The notes under the pieces were generated by a model. The model made no database searches and was not told where the DNA came from. It saw only the letters and a program-made list of their open reading frames with translations. Below, in pieces: positions 56,348 through 64,000 of a stretch of DNA of 64,000 bases (its first letter is position 1; every line of letters begins with the position of its first letter). The translations under genes and the position numbers were made by a program. The stretch comes from Capilliphycus salinus (GTDB lineage: Bacteria; Cyanobacteriota; Cyanobacteriia; Cyanobacteriales; Microcoleaceae): NCBI RefSeq assembly GCF_047276495.1, contig NZ_CP178543.1, positions 1,860,001 through 1,924,000 of the forward strand, read 5' to 3'.

Positions 56348-59300
56348 TCAATCTAGGGGACGCAAGCCCGGGGGCGGTTCAACGGGAATTTCGATCCAAA
56401 ACTCACAGCCTTCTCCGGGTTCGGAGAAACACTTGAGCGAACCGCCATGTTTTTCGACGACGATTTTATAACTAATGGATAATCCCAACCCGGTCCCTTT
56501 CCCGACGGGTTTGGTGGTGAAGAAGGGATCGAACAGGCGATTTTTCACGGCGCCAGAAACACCGGGGCCGTTGTCTTTGATTTTCACGCGAACATAGGGT
56601 ATATTCGTCCTATCTTCGGGATTTTTTACCTCAAACAACTCCGTTGCAATGGTAATCATGCGGGGATCGGGTTGATTATCGAGGGCATCAATGCCATTGC
56701 TAATAATATTCATAAACACTTGATTGAGTTGACCGGCATAACATTCAACTTTCGGCAATTTGGCATAATTTTTAAGAATTTCCACGCCCGAACCGACCTT
56801 TTTCGCTTTCCAACGGCTCTGCAAAATTAACAGCGTGTTATCAATACCTTCGTGAATATCAACCGGCTTCATTTCCGCCTCATCCAAACGGGAAAAATTC
56901 CGCAAACTGACCACAATTTGCCGAATGCGATCGGCTCCCATTTCCATCGAAGCAATAATTTTCGGCAAATCTTCGCTAATAAATTCTAAATCGACTTCTT
57001 CAATTTTCTCTTGAATTTCTGGCGACGGCGTGGGATAATTATCTTGGTATAAAGTCAGAACATCTAATAAATCGTGAGTGTAATCTCTAACATAGTCAAG
57101 GTTGCCATAAATAAAGTTAACCGGATTATTAATTTCGTGAGCAATACCCGCCACCATTTGACCCAAACTTGACATTTTTTCGCTTTGAATCAGTTGAGAT
57201 TCTTTTTCTTGCAAATCCTGCAACGCATGAGACAGTTGAGCCGCTTGGGTTTGAGCCGCTAAAGCCGCCGCTCGGGTTTGGGCGTAAAGTTCGGCTTGGT
57301 CGATGGCGATCGCCAACTGATCGACAACCGCCTGTAACAACTCCACATCGTTACTCGTCCATTCGTGGGTATTTTGGTAGTGGTTACAAACGATCGCCCC
57401 CCGCTGACCGGAACGAGTTTCTAGGGGTAAAAATAACATCGAAGCGACTCCCGTCTGTTGGAGGGCGGCTCGGGTCTGTCCGTCTAAACCGTCGGCTTGC
57501 CTGCTATCATTAACTTGAACGATTTGATGCTGCTCAATTTTTTCCGACAGCCAACTGACACAATCGGCGGGATAATCAACTAAACCGGGAGAAGTGCTAG
57601 AAGACTGGGCTTGATGAGTCACCACAAAACTCGATCGCGGATCGGTGGTGGGAAGATACCACAGAAAATGACACTGATCGACTTGTAATAAACTTCTAAT
57701 CTCACTAACGGCTTTGGCTAAAATCGTATTGAGATCGAGAGAATCGCGAATTTGACTCGCCAAACGGAACAGCAACCCTTCCCGGCGACTGTGAAGTTCT
57801 TCTAATGCGGCTACTCGGTCAATACCGACGGCGATCGCATTGGCTATCCAATATAAAGCATTTTGAACCTGTTCGGTGAGGGGAAAACGGCTGCTAATTT
57901 CCATCATCCCCACTTGTCTCCCTTCGACGACTAAAGCAAAATTTAGACACAAACAATTGTGATTAATTCGTCGTTGCGGGTCCGAACAATTTTCTACTTG
58001 ACAGCGACCGGATGATACTTGTAATTCTAAGTGATGAGTCGAGCGGTTTACTGTCCAAATAGCTACCCCCGTGACGTTGAGATGATTGGCGATCGCATCG
58101 CTACAAGCTTGTAAAATAGTGGTGATGGTTCCCCCCTGTCCTAAAGCTTTACCGACTTCGGCTTCAAGTAAAGATAAATGCGATCGTTCTACTAAAGAAA
58201 CTTCTGCTTTTTTACGGGTGGTAATATCGCGAGAAACGGCGACCAATTCTTGAACTTCTCCGGTTTGGGGATCTCGAACGGCGTGAGCGGTGGTTTCAAA
58301 CCAAATATATTTTCCATTTTTCCGACGAATACGGTAACTCACCATAGAGACTTCTCCCTTGGCGAGTAAGGTTTGGTGAGAGGCTTGAACCGAAGGAATA
58401 TCTTCGGGATGAAAAAAGTCATAAACCGAATGTCCGATCAGTTCTTCCGGTTCGTATTCGAGTAATTTTCGACAAGCCGGAGACGCATAAAGATAGATTC
58501 CTTCTGAGTTGTGTCGGGAAATTAAATCGGTGGCATTTTCGGCTAAAAGTCGATACCGTTCTTCGCTGGCTTTTAACGCTTCTTCGGCTCGTTTTCGTTC
58601 GCTAATATCGGTTTGAATGCCGATATAATGGGTGACTTGACCTTCTGCATCTCGCACCGGAGAAATTGCCAGTTCGTTCCAAAAGGGAGTGCCATCTTTG
58701 CGATAATTTTTTAACGTCACTAAACAATCTTTAGCTTCTCGCAAGCAAGTGCGAATTTTATTAACCGCTTCGGGATCGGTATCGTTTCCCTGTAAAAATC
58801 GACAGTTTCTCCCTAAAATATCGCGGCTTGAATATCCGGTGAGCCGTTCAAAGGTGGGATTACAATAAATGATCGGATTCTCTTTAACTCTCGCATCGCT
58901 AATCACTATACCGTTGGGACTCGCCGCGATCGCCCGTTCTAATAAACGCAGCATTTTTTCCGACTCCCGACGCATTGTAATATCGGTTCCGGTGGCGATG
59001 ATATGTTCGACGGAACCATCGGGATTATAAATAATAGTATTCGACCAAGCGATCAAGTGATGGTGCTGGTCGTGGTCGATCCATTCGCTTTCACAATGGG
59101 AGGGAATATCGCCGCTAGAGGTTGACGTTTTTGAGGATAAAGAATTGATTTCTAAGGGAAAATTATAGATAGACAAACCGACTTCTTGAGGGGTTTTTCC
59201 TTCCACTTCTTCGGCGGAATATCCGGTAATTTCTTCACAAATTTGGTTAAAACGAATAATTTTTCCTTCCGGATCGAGAACCACAACTAAGGCGCTTAAA

Positions 59301-60004
59301 GTATCGAGAACGTGACAGACAAAATCCCGTTCTTGGCGGACAATTTCCCAAACCGAGGAGCGTTTTTTGATGGTATCTTCGACTTTGAGCAGTTTTCCTT
59401 TTGTATGAATCAGTTGGCGGTGCAAGTCGATTTGTGCGCTGATTTGATGGGCGAGAGTTTCTAAAACTTTTCGGTTTTCTGCGCTCAATTGGCGGGGTTG
59501 ATAGTCCATCAAAGACAGCATCCCGATCAATACATTTTCCCGGGTTTGAATGGGAATACCGACATAAAAACGAATTCCCGGATTGAATTTGACCAGGGGA
59601 TGAGTCGCCAATAGTTTTTCTGTAGAAAGATCTTCATATATAATGGGAGAAAACCGTTGGCTAGTTGAAAAATCGGCGGTCGGGAGGGGTTGAGTTTCGG
59701 CAGATTTTTGATCGCTTTTGATCGCTTTTGAGGTTTGAAGACTCCGGTGGTTATTCTGTAGAGAAACAACCGTTTCGCAAAAGTCTAAATACTGATAGCT
59801 TTGAGCTTGAAAACCGACTTGTGATTTTAACCACTGACAACTCGCATCAATCAAGCTAATATATCCCACAGGAGCTTGAGCGATATGGATGGCAATTTCG
59901 AGTAGATGGTCAAAGTTGACTCCCGCCTCGAATGCCATGATTTCCGGTAGAGATAGGTTCTCTTGTTCCCCCATTGTACGATAATCTGAAAGTTTGATTA
60001 CCAT
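56348..60004 (-). CDS. Multi-domain GAF/PAS sensor histidine kinase
   Basis: A 1218-aa soluble kinase. GAF1 (about 20-200) is followed by a coiled coil and three PAS domains: about 225-345 (VVLDPEGKIIRFNQICEEIT), 350-475 (with GRNCRFLQGNDTDP) and 478-600. PAS2 has the GRNCRFLQG motif, which is a LOV-type flavin-binding signature with the photoactive Cys, so it may be a blue-light sensor. GAF2 (about 610-740) and GAF3 (about 755-915) follow. HisKA has MVAGIAHEINNPVNFIYGNL with His956, then a HATPase with SNGIDAL, DNGPGV and GTGLGLSIS. No receiver domain. The upstream region is divergent from the CheY-like gene at 60545, a likely partner. Confidence 0.9.
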   Translation of the reverse strand: MVIKLSDYRTMGEQENLSLPEIMAFEAGVNFDHLLEIAIHIAQAPVGYISLIDASCQWLKSQVGFQAQSYQYLDFCETVVSLQNNHRSLQTSKAIKSDQKSAETQPLPTADFSTSQRFSPIIYEDLSTEKLLATHPLVKFNPGIRFYVGIPIQTRENVLIGMLSLMDYQPRQLSAENRKVLETLAHQISAQIDLHRQLIHTKGKLLKVEDTIKKRSSVWEIVRQERDFVCHVLDTLSALVVVLDPEGKIIRFNQICEEITGYSAEEVEGKTPQEVGLSIYNFPLEINSLSSKTSTSSGDIPSHCESEWIDHDQHHHLIAWSNTIIYNPDGSVEHIIATGTDITMRRESEKMLRLLERAIAASPNGIVISDARVKENPIIYCNPTFERLTGYSSRDILGRNCRFLQGNDTDPEAVNKIRTCLREAKDCLVTLKNYRKDGTPFWNELAISPVRDAEGQVTHYIGIQTDISERKRAEEALKASEERYRLLAENATDLISRHNSEGIYLYASPACRKLLEYEPEELIGHSVYDFFHPEDIPSVQASHQTLLAKGEVSMVSYRIRRKNGKYIWFETTAHAVRDPQTGEVQELVAVSRDITTRKKAEVSLVERSHLSLLEAEVGKALGQGGTITTILQACSDAIANHLNVTGVAIWTVNRSTHHLELQVSSGRCQVENCSDPQRRINHNCLCLNFALVVEGRQVGMMEISSRFPLTEQVQNALYWIANAIAVGIDRVAALEELHSRREGLLFRLASQIRDSLDLNTILAKAVSEIRSLLQVDQCHFLWYLPTTDPRSSFVVTHQAQSSSTSPGLVDYPADCVSWLSEKIEQHQIVQVNDSRQADGLDGQTRAALQQTGVASMLFLPLETRSGQRGAIVCNHYQNTHEWTSNDVELLQAVVDQLAIAIDQAELYAQTRAAALAAQTQAAQLSHALQDLQEKESQLIQSEKMSSLGQMVAGIAHEINNPVNFIYGNLDYVRDYTHDLLDVLTLYQDNYPTPSPEIQEKIEEVDLEFISEDLPKIIASMEMGADRIRQIVVSLRNFSRLDEAEMKPVDIHEGIDNTLLILQSRWKAKKVGSGVEILKNYAKLPKVECYAGQLNQVFMNIISNGIDALDNQPDPRMITIATELFEVKNPEDRTNIPYVRVKIKDNGPGVSGAVKNRLFDPFFTTKPVGKGTGLGLSISYKIVVEKHGGSLKCFSEPGEGCEFWIEIPVEPPPGLRPLD

Positions 60005-60544
60005 TTATAACCTATTCCCCTTAAAAAAAATTGAGCGAGCAAGTTTCACACTCAAGAGCGAAAATTTAAGGGAGTCTATTTGCGAATCCGTTTTCATCTT
60101 GCGATTGCCGGGTTGGGTTTGCGCTCGTTCTCGGAGTGTATCTCAATCATAACAAGCTCGGGTCGGAGATGGCTTGCAAGTCTAAGAAGAATTTCATCTT
60201 AGGCTCGGCTGTGAAAATCTCGATTCCTCGGCTTCAAAACGGACGGAAGATGACAAATAACAAGTTTATTTTATGTATTTCATATGAACTTTTTGCCAAA
60301 ATTCGTTACAATTATTATTAATAGTACCGAGAATTTGAACGGAAGTTTGTAGATGTGAGTTCGGCAGCCGAGGTGATAGAATTTTTCTATCAAATCTGTT
60401 GATGCCTTCTGTTACTTCAACCCCAAAATCCATAAATTAAGTCTGGAGAATTTCAAGTTATTTTCTGAGGTCGTTTAAACTGTAAATAGAGATTGAACAT
60501 CTCAACTTCTGCGGAGATGAGATCAAAAAAGGAAAGCGGCGAAT
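60005..60544. other. Intergenic region between the sensor kinase and the CheY-like gene
   Basis: 540 bp with no convincing gene; a 61-codon frame at 60136-60321 lacks an RBS and protein-like character. A CTAAGA/TCTTAG hairpin sits near 60183-60203. Divergent promoters are expected. Confidence 0.3.
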
Positions 60545-60937
60545 ATGTCTGCCATAATTGATAACCCCATACCCACTGTTTTAGCAGTTGATGATAGTCC
60601 AGTGATGCACGGCTTGGTTAAACAAGCGCTCGGCAATGATTACCGGGTTCTAGTCACCGACAATGCCGTAGAAGCACTGTCTCTATTATATCAAGAAAAA
60701 GTCTCTATTTTACTGCTCGATGTTACCATGCCGGAAATTGACGGCTTAGAACTTTGTCGAACCGTGCGAAATTTGCCCCAGTTTCAAACGTTACCGATTA
60801 TCATGCTCACCGCCCGAGATGGAGCGTTTGAGAAGGTACAGGGGCGTTTGGCGGGGGCTACAGAATATTTAACCAAACCCTTCGATCCGCAAACCCTGTC
60901 TCAAGTCATTACTCAAGTTCTCGGCGGCAACTCCTAA
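60545..60937 (+). CDS. CheY-like single-domain response regulator
   Basis: A 130-aa receiver: VLAVDDSPVMH (acidic pocket), phospho-acceptor Asp59 (ILLLDVTMPEIDG), Thr in MLTARDG, Lys in YLTKPFD. No output domain. AAGGAAAG SD is 13 bp upstream. It converges with cheB (27 bp between stops) and is close to the CheA-REC gene and the PAS/GAF kinase, either of which could phosphorylate it. Confidence 0.92.
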   Translation: MSAIIDNPIPTVLAVDDSPVMHGLVKQALGNDYRVLVTDNAVEALSLLYQEKVSILLLDVTMPEIDGLELCRTVRNLPQFQTLPIIMLTARDGAFEKVQGRLAGATEYLTKPFDPQTLSQVITQVLGGNS

Positions 60938-60964
60938 ATGTTTGAGATGGGTTGTTGTCAGCTT

Positions 60965-62053
60965 CTACGAGGTGCGACCGGCCCGGGCGATGTGCTTCAA
61001 CAGTTGAGGGGCGATGGCGTCAATACTGAGAACCTGTTGGGCCGCTTGTAGGGCGATCGCTTCTTTGGGCATTCCAAACACCACCGAACTCGCTTCATCT
61101 TGAGCAATGGTCATCCCCCCAGATTCGGCGATCGCGGCCATACCCTCCGCCCCATCCCGCCCCATTCCGGTTAACAAAATCCCCACACTGCGATCGCCGT
61201 AGTATCGGGCGAGGGATTGAAATGTTACCGTAATTGAAGGTCGGTGTCCGGCTAAAGGCGGCGCATTGGTATAGAGAAAACGACCTTGACGATCCATTTC
61301 TAAATGATAGCATTCTGGTGCAAAATAAACCGTTCCATTCTGAGGAATTTCTCCATTTCGGGCAATTTGAACCGACAGAGAACATTGAACGTTCAACCAG
61401 TTGACCAAACCCTGTAAAAACCCCTCGCTAATATGTTGAATACAAATCACCGGAACCGACAAATTCGCCGGCAGTTGGGTTAAGATCGTATGCAGCGCTT
61501 GCGGGCCACCGGTCGAAGCGCCAATCCCCACCATCCGAACGGGTTTTGAGGCAAGTTTTGAGGGAGAAACGGGAGTAAAAGGTGAAGTAAATTTTCCCAA
61601 AATATGCGATCGATGATGACTTTCAGAAGACCGCTTTCTCCGGGTAAACACCCGCACTCCCGACAGAATTTTAATTTTGCGAATTAAATCTTCTGCCAAT
61701 TGAGAATTTTCCAGTAAAACTCCATTTTTCGGCTTCGGAAACACATCGACTGCACCCGCATTTAACAGTTGAAAAACATTGTAAGTATCTTCCGGTTGCA
61801 CTGCGGTACTAATCACTAAAATAGGTCGGGGATAGTTTGCCATAATTTCTTGAGTAAATTCCAAGCCGTTCATCTGCGGCATATGAAAATCCGTACAAAT
61901 GACATCGGGTTTTACTGTCGGAATTAAAGCTAATGCCTCTTTAGCGCTGCGAGCGGTTCCCACGACTTCAACTTCCCGAGAGGAAGCTAAAATGCGCTTG
62001 AGAACAATCAGAGCAACGGGAGAATCATCGACCAAAAACACTTGGATGGGCAT
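60965..62053 (-). CDS. cheB: Chemotaxis protein-glutamate methylesterase CheB
   Basis: A 362-aa enzyme that removes methyl groups from chemoreceptor glutamates. Receiver domain 1-120 (VFLVDDSPVAL, Asp55 in VICTDFHMPQMNG, Lys in VFPKPK), a basic linker, then the methylesterase domain with the catalytic triad: Ser in GIGASTGGPQ, His in CIQHISEG and Asp in GMGRDGAEGM. Separated by 158 bp from the CheA-REC gene on the same strand, so likely co-transcribed. No cheR in the window. Confidence 0.95.
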   Translation of the reverse strand: MPIQVFLVDDSPVALIVLKRILASSREVEVVGTARSAKEALALIPTVKPDVICTDFHMPQMNGLEFTQEIMANYPRPILVISTAVQPEDTYNVFQLLNAGAVDVFPKPKNGVLLENSQLAEDLIRKIKILSGVRVFTRRKRSSESHHRSHILGKFTSPFTPVSPSKLASKPVRMVGIGASTGGPQALHTILTQLPANLSVPVICIQHISEGFLQGLVNWLNVQCSLSVQIARNGEIPQNGTVYFAPECYHLEMDRQGRFLYTNAPPLAGHRPSITVTFQSLARYYGDRSVGILLTGMGRDGAEGMAAIAESGGMTIAQDEASSVVFGMPKEAIALQAAQQVLSIDAIAPQLLKHIARAGRTS

Positions 62054-62211
62054 ATGTTAGGAAATTCAGGGGTTAGCCATTTTCAGGACATTCTGAGAAT
62101 CTCTTTGGGTTGTCAGCTATCAGGTTGACGGGGTTTTTTTCAAGAGAGAATTAATATTATTTTAACCGATAATTTGAACCGAGTTCACCCGTTCCAATTT
62201 CCGGGTTGAGA

Positions 62212-64000
62212 TTAAATCAGTCTTTTCAAAGTGTCTAATAACACTTGTTGATTAAAACTACTTTTAGTGATGTAGGCGTTGGCGCCCGCTTCTGCTCCCC
62301 TGCGTTTATCTTCATCAGAGGCTAAAGAAGTCACCAAAATAATCGGTAATTCATTATACTCCTGATTTTCCCGAATTTTTGCCGTTAAACTCAACCCATC
62401 TAAATTCGGCATCTGTACGTCAGAAATCACCGCATCAAAGCGGCGCGTTTTCAACTTATTAAACCCATCCAACCCATCTACCGCCGTGATCACTTCATAG
62501 CCTGCGGCTTCCAAAATTCGTTTTTCTTGAGTGCGAGTCGCAATGGAATCTTCAACCAGTAAAATTAACGGTTTTTCAACCCCAGATTCTCCGGTATTTT
62601 TTCCCTCAGGATTAGACACAGAATTGACAAAACTATGACGTTTTCGAGCGGACTTAATTAAATCAGCCGGATTCAAAACCATGCAAACTTCACCCGTCCC
62701 GAGAATCGTTGCCCCGCTAATATTTCGCACCCGTTTGATCAGTTGACTTTGTGCTTTTAAAACAACATCTTGTTCGTCAATTAAAGCCTCAACAAAAACC
62801 CCCAATAGTTCCTCGCCAACTTTTAAAATAATACAAGCAAAATTGCTAAAATTCTTCAAATCTTTTTCTACAAATTCAAGTTCGAGAAGATCGGCCAACT
62901 GAGCCACAGAAAGGGGTTGCTCTTCAAAAACAATCGTATCTCGTCCTTCAATGGTAAACAATTCGGTCGGAGAAACCAAGCGAGTGGTGCGAACAAATTC
63001 AACAGGAATCCCGTAAGAAACACCCCGAACGCCAACAATTAAAACATGAGTTGTCGCCAGTGCGGTCCCCAGTCGCATCCGAAAAGTAGACCCTTTTGTG
63101 GGAACAGATTCTAATTCTATTGAACCTTTTAATTGTTCAACATTATTTCGCACCACATCCATTCCCACACCCCGACCCGAAATTTCGGTAACGAATGTTC
63201 GGGTTGTAAAACCGGGCGAAAAAATTAGTGCTTGAATTTGTTTTGGGGTCATCATTTCCAGTTCTTCGAGAGGATATAAACCCCGTTTGAGAGCCGTTGT
63301 TTTGATATGTTCCGGGTCAATTCCCCGACCATCGTCGCTAACTTCAATGACAACATGAGTCGGGGTTTGATAGCCTCGCAAGCGAATTTGAGCGGTCTCA
63401 GGTTTACCATATTTTTGTCGTTCTTCTGGGGATTCAATCCCGTGATCAATCGCATTCCGCAACAGATGCAATAAAGGATCTTTCATTTCTTCTAAAATCC
63501 GTTTATCGGCTCGGGTTTCGCCGCCTTCAATCACGAGTTCAACCTGTTTATTTTGTTGTCGAGCCAGATCGCGAACCATCCGAGAAAAACGGTTAAAAAT
63601 CGTTGAGAGGGGTAACAGTCTTAAGGTGCGAATATCGTCTTCTAGTTCATTGGCAATTAATTCTAAACGGGCGGTATCTTCGTAGAGGGAAGTTCTCAAC
63701 TGGTTCACCAAAAGACCCAATTTTTCCAGGTGTTGACTCGCCCGATGAGAATAATTTTGCAGTTGTTCAATCGCTTTATTCGTCGTTGTTGATTGGTTTT
63801 CTAAATCATTGAGAACGAACCGATTAACAAAGGCGTCTCGACTCCATTCTTCCCATAAGTTTGTCAGCCCTTCTACTTCGTTGAGTCGGTGAGCAATGCG
63901 AATTTTGGTAACGGTAAGTTCTCCGGTTTGGGTCATTAATACATCGAGTTGACGGGTAGAAACTCGGATAGTTTCAATCCGGTGTGCGTTCCCGTCAAAG
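62212..64000 (-). CDS. cheA: CheA-REC hybrid chemotaxis kinase (5' end cut by window edge)
   Basis: The frame runs off the right edge, with FDGNAHRIETIRVSTRQLDV preceding the first internal Met at 63936, so that Met is not the start. Visible order: a dimerisation helix region (LRTSLYEDTARLELIANELE), HATPase with LLRNAIDHGIESPEER, SDDGRGID and GRGVGMDVV, a CheW-like domain (about 285-435 from the internal Met), and a C-terminal receiver (LILLVEDSIATRTQEKR, Asp in VISDVQMPNLDG, Lys in YITKSSF). The Hpt domain with the phospho-His lies outside. The CheA-REC form is typical of cyanobacterial Pil/Tax and hybrid systems. It is followed by cheB, which many phototaxis clusters lack. Confidence 0.93.
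   Translation of the reverse strand, partial: FDGNAHRIETIRVSTRQLDVLMTQTGELTVTKIRIAHRLNEVEGLTNLWEEWSRDAFVNRFVLNDLENQSTTTNKAIEQLQNYSHRASQHLEKLGLLVNQLRTSLYEDTARLELIANELEDDIRTLRLLPLSTIFNRFSRMVRDLARQQNKQVELVIEGGETRADKRILEEMKDPLLHLLRNAIDHGIESPEERQKYGKPETAQIRLRGYQTPTHVVIEVSDDGRGIDPEHIKTTALKRGLYPLEELEMMTPKQIQALIFSPGFTTRTFVTEISGRGVGMDVVRNNVEQLKGSIELESVPTKGSTFRMRLGTALATTHVLIVGVRGVSYGIPVEFVRTTRLVSPTELFTIEGRDTIVFEEQPLSVAQLADLLELEFVEKDLKNFSNFACIILKVGEELLGVFVEALIDEQDVVLKAQSQLIKRVRNISGATILGTGEVCMVLNPADLIKSARKRHSFVNSVSNPEGKNTGESGVEKPLILLVEDSIATRTQEKRILEAAGYEVITAVDGLDGFNKLKTRRFDAVISDVQMPNLDGLSLTAKIRENQEYNELPIILVTSLASDEDKRRGAEAGANAYITKSSFNQQVLLDTLKRLI

Noticed and set aside
60136..60321. 61-codon frame before the CheY-like gene
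   Set aside because: No RBS and no protein-like features.

Overview
The window looks like chromosome from a filamentous, Oscillatoriales-type cyanobacterium. The evidence is the frequent HIP1-type octamer GCGATCGC, two giant DUF4347/cadherin-like/RTX proteins, a TPS-type adhesin with its translocator, a TIGR03792-family protein, an EcaA-like alpha carbonic anhydrase, the grxC-gshB pair, large PAS/GAF sensors and many short intergenic repeats. Nothing suggests a phage or plasmid. Gene calls rest on reading the translations and motifs; no database search was possible.

Region 1 (1-20100) is a surface or secretion island on the minus strand. Two paralogous giant Ca-binding proteins (A, cut by the left edge, and B, 2040 aa) flank a 1421-aa two-partner-secretion exoprotein and a decayed MobA/MocA-like nucleotidyltransferase. 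Genes A and B share an upstream architecture: a conserved 102-bp promoter-like block about 550 bp from the start codon, a hairpin close to the gene, and a 10-codon TTG-initiated upstream ORF whose TGA overlaps the ATGATG start. The matching FhaC/ShlB-type translocator lies 15 kb away on the other strand (27695-29395).

Region 2 (20364-34742) is mostly housekeeping. It holds clpB, a membrane histidine kinase, a DUF937-like protein, a TIGR03792 protein, a coiled-coil protein, a THUMP-type RNA methyltransferase with a structured leader, alpha carbonic anhydrase, glutaredoxin with glutathione synthetase, and a Gfo/Idh/MocA oxidoreductase. Foldback, MITE-like and hairpin repeats sit between the genes.

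Region 3 (34956-47366) starts with a PAS/GAF diguanylate cyclase, one of whose GAF domains resembles a cyanobacteriochrome, and a chemoreceptor without a visible HAMP domain. An ABC exporter with two paralogous permeases follows, then an unusual cupin-globin fusion and two small uncharacterised proteins.

Region 4 (47892-56198) has the ATP-grasp / alpha-E / transglutaminase operon, a single-domain response regulator, mnmH, small hypothetical genes, a cyanobacterial hypothetical gene with an apparent frameshift in a G6 tract, tRNA-His and tRNA-Gln.

Region 5 (56348-64000) is a signalling block: a 1218-aa PAS/GAF histidine kinase, a CheY-like regulator, CheB, and a CheA-REC hybrid cut by the right edge. 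The strongest leads for something undescribed are the twin leaders of A and B, the cupin-globin fusion, the candidate Yfr1-pairing structured leader near 29716, and the GAF domain with a Cys-Tyr in place of the usual Cys-His.
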